DNA of 64,000 bases from CAXXOK01 sp963675365 (GTDB lineage Bacteria; Bacillota; Clostridia; Christensenellales; Aristaeellaceae). Made by a program: the position numbers and the translations under genes. The notes beneath the pieces were generated by a model, which saw nothing but the letters and a program-made list of their open reading frames with translations, was not told the origin of the DNA and ran no database searches. This document shows, piece by piece, positions 1 through 7,716 of this stretch (position 1 is the first letter of the stretch; each line of letters starts with the position of its first letter). The stretch spans positions 992,001 through 1,056,000 of the forward strand of contig CAXXVA010000001.1 of assembly GCA_963675365.2 (NCBI GenBank). The letters are read 5' to 3'.

Positions 1-501
1 GCCAACGGCGAAACCACGGGCATGAAGGGGCTTTTGAGAACCATGCTGCACAACGTGGTGCTGATCGCGATGATCGCCGGCGCGGTGCTCGGCGTGCTTG
101 GCGTGGGCCAGTGGGCGATGGCCACAGCGGCCGGCCCGGTGATTTCCACGCTGTTTCAGTTCCTCGCCGCGCCCACCAGCATGCTGATCTTGATTATCGT
201 CGGCTACGAGCTGCGCTTTGATAAACAGCTTCTTTCCCCGGTGTTTAAAACCGTGGGCCTGCGCCTTCTCGTGATGCTGCCGCTGATGGCGCTTAGCGCG
301 CTGCTGATCTTTGCCGTCATCCCGTTTGAAAAGGAGCTGTTCGTGGCGATGCTCCTGGCCTACACCCTGCCCGCGCCTTTCATTATCCCGCTGTACGCCA
401 CCGACCCCGTGCACAAGGCCTACATTTCCACGACGCTTTCCATCCAAACCCTCGTGTCGCTGGTGCTGTTCATCGGCATCGCGGCGTATACGCTGGCGTA
501 G
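1..501 (+). CDS. AEC-family permease, C-terminal part (cut by window edge)
   Basis: The frame is open from base 1, so the gene begins before the window and only its last 166 residues are present. They contain about five hydrophobic segments with short polar loops, including an L-P-A-P-F-I-I-P-L-Y stretch near the end. This matches the C-terminal half of auxin-efflux-carrier (AEC) type permeases, which export small organic acids or related molecules. The substrate cannot be told. The ATG at 22 is internal. The next gene lies on the other strand, so this one ends its transcription unit. The family call is from fold pattern and motif memory. Confidence 0.7.
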   Translation, partial: ANGETTGMKGLLRTMLHNVVLIAMIAGAVLGVLGVGQWAMATAAGPVISTLFQFLAAPTSMLILIIVGYELRFDKQLLSPVFKTVGLRLLVMLPLMALSALLIFAVIPFEKELFVAMLLAYTLPAPFIIPLYATDPVHKAYISTTLSIQTLVSLVLFIGIAAYTLA

Positions 502-595
502 CATTCCTTTTCTTTTTAATTAAAGAACAGGAAGCAAAAGAAAATCATAATATAGTTTTCCTAAATTGCACTTTTGCTTAAATTAACCTTGGTAA

Positions 596-1594
596 TTAGT
601 TTTGACAAACCACCATACTTAATCTTTTTTTCTCTATCTCAAGTAGTTTTTCGATAAGTTCGTCTGAAATAACAGGTTTAGTTCTATTCTTGCGTATTTC
701 GTTATAACATTTATCAATATCTCCTCCATTATCACTACCGAAGAATCGTATAAACAGCTTGCTACTTACATCATGAGTATTAAAGAATACCTTCTTTATG
801 TCTTTATCCATTGTGGCAAATAAATACGTTTTCCCCTCATCTGCTTCTTCCCAATATAAAGTACTCCATAATGATAAATAGGTTAAATCCCATGCTTGGT
901 TAGAACTTGCTTTTTCTATTGACTTATAATCACAACTTTTTGAAAACTTCGGTTTTTTAACATTTGTGGTAAATAGCATACACGCATATGTAATAGTATA
1001 TGAACAAAACAATAGATTCTCGTCAATCCACCGAATAAATCTAATCATTTTCTCTTTTTCAGATATTGTAGTATCAAGATATAAGCAATATAAGTGAATA
1101 ATTTCTACTAAATGCATTTTATAGTGTTGATCCTCAATTAAGAAATTATAACTATTTTCGTTATTACATTTTATAGGATTTATAGTTTGCTGTTTATCTT
1201 CAAAAACATCCAGCCAAATTTTCGGAGAGATATGTTCCATCATATTCAGAAATATCTCATTTTCTGATGACGCCATATGGCTGGAGTTTACAGTGTTTGC
1301 ATATTCGATTTGAGCAAGCCCACAAGAAATAGAAATATCATTGAATCTTGCCCATATAATTAACGCGCTTATTACTTTCCGGTAAATTGGGTCTTTTAAT
1401 AATCCAGTTCGACAAAACTCAACTATCTTAGTCATAATGTTTCTGTCTATAATTAAAGTATTCAAAAAACCTTCGCGATCAGTAAAATCAGGACATCCAT
1501 CTTGAGATATTATCGGATGAAAGATGATTTTTCTCTCAATTAAAAACAATGTAATTGCTTTTAGTTGGCTTTTACGAATATATATAATTTCCAT
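596..1594 (-). CDS. Hypothetical protein, AT-rich (332 aa)
   Basis: I do not recognise this protein. It is soluble-looking, without signal peptide or membrane helices, rich in Ile, Lys and Asn, and uses AT-rich codons (ATA, AAA, AAT) unlike the GC-rich genes around it. I place the start at ATG 1594 because GGGGA lies 7 bases upstream; the frame is open to another ATG at 1639 with a weaker SD. It is divergent from the cyclase-like gene at 1761 across a short AT-rich spacer, so the two may share a control region. The composition and the pairing suggest a horizontally acquired two-gene cassette, possibly defence related. That is inference. Confidence 0.6.
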   Translation of the reverse strand: MEIIYIRKSQLKAITLFLIERKIIFHPIISQDGCPDFTDREGFLNTLIIDRNIMTKIVEFCRTGLLKDPIYRKVISALIIWARFNDISISCGLAQIEYANTVNSSHMASSENEIFLNMMEHISPKIWLDVFEDKQQTINPIKCNNENSYNFLIEDQHYKMHLVEIIHLYCLYLDTTISEKEKMIRFIRWIDENLLFCSYTITYACMLFTTNVKKPKFSKSCDYKSIEKASSNQAWDLTYLSLWSTLYWEEADEGKTYLFATMDKDIKKVFFNTHDVSSKLFIRFFGSDNGGDIDKCYNEIRKNRTKPVISDELIEKLLEIEKKRLSMVVCQN

Positions 1595-1760
1595 TATTAA
1601 TCCCCAATTTAATTTCAGCAAATACCATTTATTCATCATATTTGCTCTTCAACTAATATAATTATACCAGCAAATACACGATTTTCATATAGTAAATGAT
1701 ATGATATACTACTACCAGTGCAAATCGCCTAATAACGTCATAAATAGAGGGAATATCTAT

Positions 1761-2477
1761 ATGAGTTACATTGATACAGGATCAATTCCACCAGCACAAA
1801 ATGGATATGTGCTATGGGTGGACATAATGGGTACAAAGAATAAAGTTTACTCATCCGTAATGACTGCCTCAATATTTATGCTAAAACTTCATGCTGCTGT
1901 ACTACAAAATCTAACAGATGACTTAATTGCATATCCGATTATGGATGGGGCGTATATAACATCTATAAATAGGTCGTCCATCCAGAGATTTATAACTAAG
2001 CTATTTGCAACCATCGGGAAAGATATTATTAAGCAAACAGACACAAAGCATTGTTTTCTTATAAAGGCAGCGTTGGCCTTTGGTCCTCTAATCAATGGCA
2101 AAGATATAAGTGTAAGAATTAATAGAACTTTTCAAAATAGAGATCAATATAAGAACTCTATTCTAATAGGCCTTCCAATGATACAGGCATATTCATCAGA
2201 ATCGTTAGCACCACCATTTGGCGTATTTATTCATGAGTCTGCACGTGCCTTTGCACCTGAGGGAGAAATGCCATTTGAACACAAGTGGTGGAAGTGGTTT
2301 ATACGCGATAGACGAGTATGGACTCAAGAACAAAATAACAAGTTACAAAATACCTTAAAGCGGTATTTCCAAGAAGCAGAAAATCAATCAATTGTTGAAG
2401 ATTATTCTATGGATAGAATCACGTTTCATAAAAAAATGTTTGCCGAGTATTTTTACAACCCCAATACGGCAGAATAG
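1761..2477 (+). CDS. Protein with degenerate nucleotide-cyclase-like domain (238 aa)
   Basis: The N-terminal part reads like a class III cyclase or related fold. A hydrophobic strand ends in V-D-I-M-G (Asp about residue 21). A second acidic site lies in Y-P-I-M-D-G (Asp about 62). A strand I-K-A-A-L-A-F-G-P (about 101-109) resembles the R-G-G-I-x-x-G segment of cyclase-like proteins. Later come a G-L-P-x-I-x-A-Y helix and a Trp-rich region. The usual G-D second metal motif is altered, so catalysis is uncertain. The start is ATG 1761 behind AGAGGGAA; an in-frame ATG at 1701 is possible. The gene is AT-rich and divergent from the orphan at 596-1594. Domain recognition is by motif spacing only. 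Confidence 0.6.
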   Translation: MSYIDTGSIPPAQNGYVLWVDIMGTKNKVYSSVMTASIFMLKLHAAVLQNLTDDLIAYPIMDGAYITSINRSSIQRFITKLFATIGKDIIKQTDTKHCFLIKAALAFGPLINGKDISVRINRTFQNRDQYKNSILIGLPMIQAYSSESLAPPFGVFIHESARAFAPEGEMPFEHKWWKWFIRDRRVWTQEQNNKLQNTLKRYFQEAENQSIVEDYSMDRITFHKKMFAEYFYNPNTAE

Positions 2478-2494
2478 TATATAGATCAACCTTG

Positions 2495-2950
2495 TCATTT
2501 ACACCACTGGTCAATCGAATTGATTTCGCCCTCGGCATACGTCCGGTCTTCGGCCTTGGCGATCTTTTCGCAGGCGGCGAGGGCAAGGGTTTTGTTCTCC
2601 GCTTTGGCCTGCTCATTGCCAAGCACCGCGTAGGCGCGGGCGACCGCCTCGTAACCGAAGGCGAGGTCGAAATCGCCGATGCCGTTATTTTGGCACAGCT
2701 CCAGCGAGCGCTGGCCGTGCTTGAGCGCCGATTCGCCCATGCCGAGGATGTCGTACACGCGGGAGATCTGCCACTGACTGCGCGCCTGGTTCAGCACGCT
2801 GCCCCCGGCCTTGAGCCAGTGGTAGGCGGACGCGTGCGCGGCGTGGATCATTTCAAACGCCTCCGCCTCGGTGCGGTCCGATTTGTCGATCAGGTCCCAG
2901 GTCGCGTTGAAATACTCGATCCCGAGTTTTTTGTGGTCGTCCTCCGTCAT
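2495..2950 (-). CDS. Small alpha-helical (TPR-like) hypothetical protein
   Basis: The protein has 151 residues when started at ATG 2950, which sits 9 bases after AAGGGAG. The in-frame ATG at 2959 overlaps that SD and is less likely. It consists of repeated amphipathic helices with TPR-like spacing (A-x-x-x-W-L-x-A-G-x-x-x-N-Q-A-R, then G-x-x-E-S-A-L-K-H-G-Q-R-S-L-E-L) and may be a soluble scaffold. It is GC-rich like the chromosome backbone. It faces the cyclase-like gene, whose stop is only 17 bases away. No known family name can be given. Confidence 0.6.
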   Translation of the reverse strand: MTEDDHKKLGIEYFNATWDLIDKSDRTEAEAFEMIHAAHASAYHWLKAGGSVLNQARSQWQISRVYDILGMGESALKHGQRSLELCQNNGIGDFDLAFGYEAVARAYAVLGNEQAKAENKTLALAACEKIAKAEDRTYAEGEINSIDQWCK

Positions 2951-3052
2951 GTCGCCCATCTCCCTTATCTTTCTTAATAAACAGTATACCGCAGCCGAAT
3001 GAAAAATGAAACGAGCGCGCGGGAGTTTGCGGCGCAGACGCTTTGTTGACAT

Positions 3053-3080
3053 AAAAAAGAAGCCGCGTAACGGCTTCTTT
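3053..3080 (-). terminator. Rho-independent terminator of the small basic peptide gene
   Basis: On the minus strand AAAGAAGCCG, loop TTACG and CGGCTTCTTT form a perfect 10-bp stem running into a T tract. It lies 16 bases after the stop codon of the 23-residue peptide gene. Confidence 0.85.
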
Positions 3081-3096
3081 GGAATTTACAAAAAAA

Positions 3097-3168
3097 TTAC
3101 TTGCCTTTCTTGGGCGCGGCCTTCGGAGCAGCCTTTTTGGGCGCCGGTTTTTTGGCGGGTGCGGGCAT
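3097..3168 (-). CDS. 23-residue Lys/Ala/Pro-rich basic peptide (histone-H1-tail-like)
   Basis: This is an ORF of 24 codons whose product contains only Met, Pro, Ala, Lys and one Gly. It starts M-P-A-P-A-K-K-P-A-P-K-K and ends P-K-K-G-K. It has AGGAGG 9 bases before ATG 3168, a sigma-70-type promoter (TTGACA 3230-3225, 17 bases, CATAAT 3207-3202) and its own terminator, so it forms a complete monocistronic unit. The composition resembles tails of histone H1-like DNA-binding proteins; nucleic-acid or polyanion binding is inference. An antimicrobial or ribosome-binding role cannot be excluded. The signals make it very likely a real gene despite its size. Confidence 0.75.
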   Translation of the reverse strand: MPAPAKKPAPKKAAPKAAPKKGK

Positions 3169-3201
3169 TGTGGTTCGCCTCCTCTCCCTGAAATTACCTG
3201 C

Positions 3202-3230
3202 ATTATGCGCCCAAGAAATTCCCTTGTCAA
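3202..3230 (-). promoter_or_regulatory. Promoter of the small basic peptide gene
   Basis: On the minus strand TTGACA (3230-3225) and CATAAT (3207-3202) are separated by 17 bases. The leader to the ATG is about 30 bases and contains AGGAGG. Confidence 0.75.
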
Positions 3231-3475
3231 TAGGTTTTTTTGCGATTTTACACAGTTCCTGAAAACCTTATAATATAAGGGTTTCTGCGCATTCGGTTCG
3301 AAATTTTTCAGGCCGGATACCACGGGAATATCGTGCTACCGGTTTGGCCATATATAAACGCGGTATCCACACGCGTTTGGAATCAATTTCTGTTCCCAAA
3401 ATCACCTGTTGCGCTTTTGTGGAAATCTGTTATACTATCCTCAGATATGCTATAACATACAAGGAGGTCGATACG

Positions 3476-4033
3476 ATGTCTATCCAGACCGAAATGATCG
3501 GCAACCGTTTAAAGGCCATCCGCGCGCAGAAAAACCTGACGCTGGAGGAGGTTGCCAAGCTAACCGACGTGAGCAAACCGATGCTCGGGCAGATCGAGCG
3601 CGGGCAGTCCGCCCCGACGATCACGACGCTTTCCAAAATCTCCACCGGGCTCAAGGTGCCGCTGAGCTCCTTCCTGCGGGAGGAGGCCCCGGAATATGTG
3701 GTGGCCAACGTGGAATTTGACACCCTGCTCGAGGAAGAAAACGGCATGATGCGCGCGAGCTCCCTGTTTCCGTACGATCCGGTCCGCAACGTGGAGATTT
3801 TCTACCTGGAGCTGGACCCCGGCTGCAAACACGCCTCGGACAAGCACATGGAGGGCACAGAGGAATTCTTGATGATCGCCCACGGCAAGCTGGACGTAAC
3901 CATCGGCGCTAAAAAGCTGACGCTGCACAAGCAGCAGTCCGTGCGCTTCCACGCCGACCTGCCCCACGCCTACGACAATCCCTACGGCGAAAGCTGCGGC
4001 ATGTACAACCTGATCTTCTACCCCGCACACTAG
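3476..4033 (+). CDS. XRE-family regulator with C-terminal cupin domain
   Basis: The product has 185 residues. Residues about 8-65 form an XRE helix-turn-helix (L-T-L-E-E-V-A-K-L-T-D-V-S-K-P-M-L-G-Q-I-E-R-G). Residues about 105-180 form a cupin_2 barrel with the G-T-E-E-F and H-A-Y-D-N-P elements typical of small-molecule sensing. AAGGAGG at 3461 precedes ATG 3476; the upstream in-frame start at 3344 lacks such a site and would run through the promoter (TTGCGC, 16 bases, TATACT just before 3445). The gene for an MBL-fold hydrolase follows after 11 bases, probably in the same operon. The ligand is unknown. Confidence 0.88.
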   Translation: MSIQTEMIGNRLKAIRAQKNLTLEEVAKLTDVSKPMLGQIERGQSAPTITTLSKISTGLKVPLSSFLREEAPEYVVANVEFDTLLEEENGMMRASSLFPYDPVRNVEIFYLELDPGCKHASDKHMEGTEEFLMIAHGKLDVTIGAKKLTLHKQQSVRFHADLPHAYDNPYGESCGMYNLIFYPAH

Positions 4034-4044
4034 GAGTATAACGC

Positions 4045-4923
4045 ATGTATGAACTCGTACAGGCCGGCGAAAACACCTTTTATATCGATTGCCCAGCCAA
4101 GATCGGCGTCTGGCGAGAAAGCGAAACGGACGTCTGGCTGATCGACGCGGGAAACGATAAGGACGCCGGACGTAAAATACTGAAAATCCTCAAAGCGCAG
4201 GGCTGGACGCTCAAGGGTATCCTCAACACCCATTCCAACGCCGACCACGTCGGCGGCAACCGCTACCTGCAGGAGCAAACAGGCTGTAAGATCTTTGCAA
4301 ACGGCGCAGAGGCGGCCATCATCCGCCATACCCTGCTGGAACCGACGCTGATCTGGGGCGGATATCCGTTCCGCGATTTACACCATAAGTTTCTGCACGC
4401 GCCGGAGAGCGACGCGCTGTATCTGGATGACCCGGCCTTTCCCAAGGCGATCGAAATCATCCCCCTGCCGGGGCACTTTCTGGATATGGTCGGCTTCCGC
4501 ACGCCGGACGACGTGGTATTCCTGGCCGATTGTGTGATGAATGAAGATCTCCTGCAAAAGTACGGCGTCACCTTTCTGTACGACATCGGGGCGCAGCTGG
4601 AAACTCTGGAACAGGTGGAGCGCATGGAGGCAGCGCTGTTCGTGCCCGCCCACGCGCCGGCATCAGCCGACGTCAAGGCGCTCGCGCGCACAAACCGCGA
4701 TAAAATCCTGGAAATCGCGGACGCCCTGCTGGATTTCTGCCAAACGCCGGTCCTGTTTGAAGATATTCTGCAAAAAACGTTCACGCGCTACGGCCTGACC
4801 ATGAACGCCGCGCAGTACGCGCTGGTGGGCAGCACCGTGCGCTCCTACCTTGCCTGGCTGAAGGACGCGGACAGGCTGGCCGTGCGCTACGAGGACAACC
4901 GCATGCTTTGGCTGCGCACATAA
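4045..4923 (+). CDS. MBL-fold metallo-hydrolase
   Basis: The product has 292 residues with the metallo-beta-lactamase fold. N-T-H-S-N-A-D-H-V-G-G (residues 61-71) stands where the family has H-x-H-x-D-H, so the second His is Asn65. Further metal ligands follow in P-L-P-G-H (about residue 150) and F-L-A-D. The C-terminal third is helical. It could be a glyoxalase-II-like or thioester hydrolase; the substrate is unknown. It is co-directional with the XRE-cupin regulator (11-base gap), which may control it. A strong terminator follows at 4952. The Asn substitution is unusual and could alter metal content. Confidence 0.85.
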   Translation: MYELVQAGENTFYIDCPAKIGVWRESETDVWLIDAGNDKDAGRKILKILKAQGWTLKGILNTHSNADHVGGNRYLQEQTGCKIFANGAEAAIIRHTLLEPTLIWGGYPFRDLHHKFLHAPESDALYLDDPAFPKAIEIIPLPGHFLDMVGFRTPDDVVFLADCVMNEDLLQKYGVTFLYDIGAQLETLEQVERMEAALFVPAHAPASADVKALARTNRDKILEIADALLDFCQTPVLFEDILQKTFTRYGLTMNAAQYALVGSTVRSYLAWLKDADRLAVRYEDNRMLWLRT

Positions 4924-4951
4924 GCAACCCGCCACATTCCCCTGTAAAACC

Positions 4952-4981
4952 GCCGTTTCCGTGTATCGGAAACGGCTTTTT
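4952..4981 (+). terminator. Rho-independent terminator after the MBL hydrolase gene
   Basis: GCCGTTTCCG and CGGAAACGGC pair around a 5-base loop and are followed by TTTTT. Confidence 0.85.
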
Positions 4982-5001
4982 CGCGCGCCTAAAATTTCCT
5001 C

Positions 5002-5031
5002 TTGACAGTACACAATATGTACTGTTATACT
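5002..5031 (+). promoter_or_regulatory. Promoter with palindromic operator for the regulator/MFS operon
   Basis: TTGACA (5002-5007) and TATACT (5026-5031) are spaced by 18 bases. An inverted repeat ACAGTAC, 7 bases, GTACTGT (5005-5025) fills the spacer, so a bound repressor would block polymerase. Autoregulation by the downstream winged-helix protein is inference. Confidence 0.75.
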
Positions 5032-5059
5032 TTCTGTACCTTTAAAGGAGGCATGATCC

Positions 5060-5617
5060 ATGATTGAACCCATCGTGCTGGCGACCAAAAAAGAACTGGA
5101 TATTTATATCAACCCGCGCCGGCAGGAGCTTTTGCGGGAGATGCAAATCCTCAATCAGCCCGTGACGCCCAAGGAGCTCAGCCGCAGGCTGAACATTTCC
5201 GCCTCGTCGGTGCAGCACCACATCCAAAAGCTGGTCACGCTGGGCGTGGTGAAGCTCCACCACACAGAAATGATCCGCGGCATCACCGCGCGGTTTTACT
5301 GGGTGCCGCCCAGAACCGTGAACATGGGACGCACGCCCAACAGCGACGAAAACGCACAGCGCATCACCATCATGCAAAACAGCCTTGCGAGCACCTTTAC
5401 CGGCTTTGCCAAGTACGCGCAGGCCTGCCAGGACCCGCCGCAGAAGGCTCTGGGCGACATGAGCTGGGGCATCCTCCACATGGAGGAAAGTAAAGTGCTG
5501 GAACTCAAACAGATGATGATGGACTTTATCCACGAACATGAAAAACCGGAGGCCAAGGGCATTCCGTTTGAATACGCTATGATCTTCTACCCCATTGACG
5601 AGGCCCGCGATGCGTAA
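5060..5617 (+). CDS. Winged-helix (ArsR-like) transcriptional regulator
   Basis: The product has 185 residues. Residues 18-70 form a winged helix: V-T-P-K-E-L-S-R-R-L-N-I-S-A-S-S-V-Q-H-H is the recognition helix, followed by a wing ending L-G-V-V-K-L-H-H. The C-terminal half is probably for dimerisation or ligand binding. ATG 5060 follows AAAGGAGG. The stop overlaps the start of the MFS gene, so the two are translationally coupled. The palindrome in its own promoter (5005-5025) is the likely operator. The usual logic for such pairs is a regulator sensing a compound that the exporter removes. Confidence 0.82.
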   Translation: MIEPIVLATKKELDIYINPRRQELLREMQILNQPVTPKELSRRLNISASSVQHHIQKLVTLGVVKLHHTEMIRGITARFYWVPPRTVNMGRTPNSDENAQRITIMQNSLASTFTGFAKYAQACQDPPQKALGDMSWGILHMEESKVLELKQMMMDFIHEHEKPEAKGIPFEYAMIFYPIDEARDA

Positions 5618-6815
5618 GTCCCTGCAAATCATCCTGTTCCTCAAAGCGTTTTTGCTGGGGACGATCGCGCCGATCTTCATTTTGCTGTTAACCTCGCACG
5701 GCGCGACGGTGCAAACGGTCTCGCTGTTTGTGGGGCTCGCGTCGCTGCTTACGCTGTTGGCGGAGTTCCCAAGCGGCGTGTTTGCCGATCTTTTTGGCAG
5801 AAAGCGCTCGTTTCTTTTATCCATTGTGCTCCAACTGGGCGCGTACGCGCTGCTGCTTTCGTTCCGCTCCGCCGCGGCCCTGGCGGGGGCGATGATATTG
5901 TACGGCCTGTCCCGCGCGTTTGTATCCGGCAGCATTGAGGCGCTGGTGATCGACGAAGCGGAGGGCAAGGCCGAGCTGGTCAAGGTGACCAGCAGGCTGA
6001 ACGTGCTGGATAGCGCGGGGCTTGCCATCGGCTCGCTGTTAAGCGGGGTGCTGTCCGCCCTCGGCGCGGACTACACACCCAATATTCTGTTCAACATCGG
6101 CGGCTATGTGCTGATCCTGATCCTGACGCAGCTGACCGTACGGGAATCCGCGCACATCGAACACGGCAAAGCGCACGCGCCGCGCCTGAAAGATCACCTG
6201 CAGAAGAGCTTTTCGTTTGTGCTGCAATCGCGCACCGCGCGGATGCTGTTTGTTTTGACCGCGCTGACCGCCATTGCCATGGTGACCGTCGAAACCTTCT
6301 GGCAGCCCGCGTTCAAGGCCTTTTCGTCCAATACGATGGTCTTCGGCGTGGTCGGGTTTATCGGCTTCGGCGGGGTGGTCGCCGGCAGTAAAATTTCGGA
6401 ATTCCTGCTGACCCGGCTGCCGCAGCGCGGCGCGCAGGTGTTTTTGATTTCCAAGGCGCTGATGAGCGTATGCCTTGCGCTTTTAATGGCCATGACGATG
6501 CAGATTCCGTTCATTCTCGTGTATATGCTGTGGTACATCTTCCTGGGCGGCAACGGCGTGGCGGAGCAGACGCTGCTCAACCGCGAAGCGCCCAAACAAC
6601 AGCGCGCGAGCATATTATCGCTCATGTCGTTCGTGTTCCGCATCGGGTCGCTGATCGCCAGCATGTACTGCTATTTCATCAGCACCGGCATGGACTACCG
6701 CTATTCCTGGCTGTTTGCCGCCATCGCGCTGGGCGCGGTTACCCTGGCGTATGCGGCGGCGGGGCTGAAACGCGTTTCGCGCCGGCGCGCGCTGATGCAA
6801 AAGGAACCCGGCTGA
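5610..6815 (+). CDS. MFS transporter (probable drug or metabolite exporter)
   Basis: The product has 401 residues and about 12 membrane helices. The loop between helices 2 and 3 carries G-V-F-A-D-L-F-G-R-K-R, the major facilitator signature. ATG 5610 overlaps the stop of the winged-helix regulator by 8 bases; a TTG at 5595 is also in frame. The N-terminal half shows the E-F-P-S-G motif seen in clostridial exporters of unknown substrate. The operon partner suggests it is induced by its substrate. The next gene is convergent. Confidence 0.88.
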   Translation: MRKSLQIILFLKAFLLGTIAPIFILLLTSHGATVQTVSLFVGLASLLTLLAEFPSGVFADLFGRKRSFLLSIVLQLGAYALLLSFRSAAALAGAMILYGLSRAFVSGSIEALVIDEAEGKAELVKVTSRLNVLDSAGLAIGSLLSGVLSALGADYTPNILFNIGGYVLILILTQLTVRESAHIEHGKAHAPRLKDHLQKSFSFVLQSRTARMLFVLTALTAIAMVTVETFWQPAFKAFSSNTMVFGVVGFIGFGGVVAGSKISEFLLTRLPQRGAQVFLISKALMSVCLALLMAMTMQIPFILVYMLWYIFLGGNGVAEQTLLNREAPKQQRASILSLMSFVFRIGSLIASMYCYFISTGMDYRYSWLFAAIALGAVTLAYAAAGLKRVSRRRALMQKEPG

Positions 6816-6823
6816 CCGCATCG

Positions 6824-7129
6824 TCAGCGGGAAAACGCCTGTCTGGCGTCGATCAGCCCCAAATCGTACGCACGGCGGACGACGGAATAATCCCCCCTGC
6901 GGGCAAAATACAGCGCGCAGTAATTGCGCTGGATCTGCGTGCCCTGAAACAGCGCGCGCTCCATCGCGGCGACGCCTTCGCCGCTTTCCACATGGCTTAA
7001 CGCAAAATCAATGCACTTGGATTCGGCCAGGGACATCCGCGGAGTCAGCCCGGCCAGCACCGTGCCGACGGATACAGCCGTGCCCTCTTTGGCCAGGCTG
7101 ATCCAATCGCGCAGTACGGACGGCCTCAT
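6824..7129 (-). CDS. Hypothetical 101-aa protein, third gene of the EF-Ts/TetR operon
   Basis: I do not recognise the family. The protein is helical and soluble, with a repeat-like C-terminus (N-Y-C-A-L-Y-F-A-R-R-G-D-Y, then Y-D-L-G-L-I-D-A-R-Q-A-F) reminiscent of HEAT-like repeats. Its start overlaps the stop of the tetR gene by 4 bases (ATGA), so expression is coupled. The function is probably tied to the EF-Ts homologue and its regulator. It ends 9 bases from the convergent MFS gene. Confidence 0.6.
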   Translation of the reverse strand: MRPSVLRDWISLAKEGTAVSVGTVLAGLTPRMSLAESKCIDFALSHVESGEGVAAMERALFQGTQIQRNYCALYFARRGDYSVVRRAYDLGLIDARQAFSR

Positions 7130-7716
7130 GTGTCCGGAAGGATGGCGGCGCCGTCCACAAAGATGTTGCCCACGAAAAACAGCATGAAGCGCGAGCGGAA
7201 ATCGCCGTCCGTGCGCAGTTTCCGGCGGTATTCTTCGTTTTGCTGGTAATACGTGATGCCCATATCGATATAATGGTAAATCATATCGCGGCTCAAATCG
7301 CCGCGGATGTACCCGGCGCCGATCCCTTCGGTGATCAGCGCGCAGAGCACGTCCTGCGACGCCTGCCGGTACGCCGCAAGCTCGGCGTCCACCGCGTGGT
7401 TATACTCCGCAAGCTCCCGGCAAAGCGCAAACATGCCGTCGTCCGCAAAGGCGGACACGGCGTCCAGCGCGGCGTAGAACCTGTGCCTGAGCGGCGCGCC
7501 CGGTGCGGCGGCCGCCGCAAGCGCCCGCATATGTTCCTCCAGCATATGCCTGCCGGCGTGCAGGTACAGGGTATCCTTATCGGTAAAATATTTGTAGATC
7601 GTCACCTTGGATGCTTTGGCGGCCTCGGCGATTTCATCCATGGTGACTTTCTTTACGCCGTCCCGCAGGAACAGGCGGATGGATGTATCCAGGATTTTCT
7701 GCGCTTTTGCGGTCAT
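7126..7716 (-). CDS. TetR-family transcriptional regulator
   Basis: The product has 196 residues. The N-terminal TetR DNA-binding domain is clear (I-L-D-T-S-I-R-L-F, V-T-M-D-E-I-A-E-A-A-K-A-S-K-V-T-I-Y-K-Y-F, K-D-T-L-Y). The rest is a variable helical ligand pocket. It overlaps the EF-Ts-like gene upstream and the 101-aa gene downstream by ATGA junctions, so the three are one operon. The GTACTA...TAGTAC inverted repeat at 8325-8348 in the operon promoter is the likely operator. Having a TetR repressor control an EF-Ts gene is unusual. Confidence 0.88.
   Translation of the reverse strand: MTAKAQKILDTSIRLFLRDGVKKVTMDEIAEAAKASKVTIYKYFTDKDTLYLHAGRHMLEEHMRALAAAAAPGAPLRHRFYAALDAVSAFADDGMFALCRELAEYNHAVDAELAAYRQASQDVLCALITEGIGAGYIRGDLSRDMIYHYIDMGITYYQQNEEYRRKLRTDGDFRSRFMLFFVGNIFVDGAAILPDT

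Noticed and set aside
2492..2977. 161-codon plus-strand ORF after the cyclase-like gene
   Set aside because: Antisense to the TPR-like gene, no SD, sequence typical of a GC shadow.
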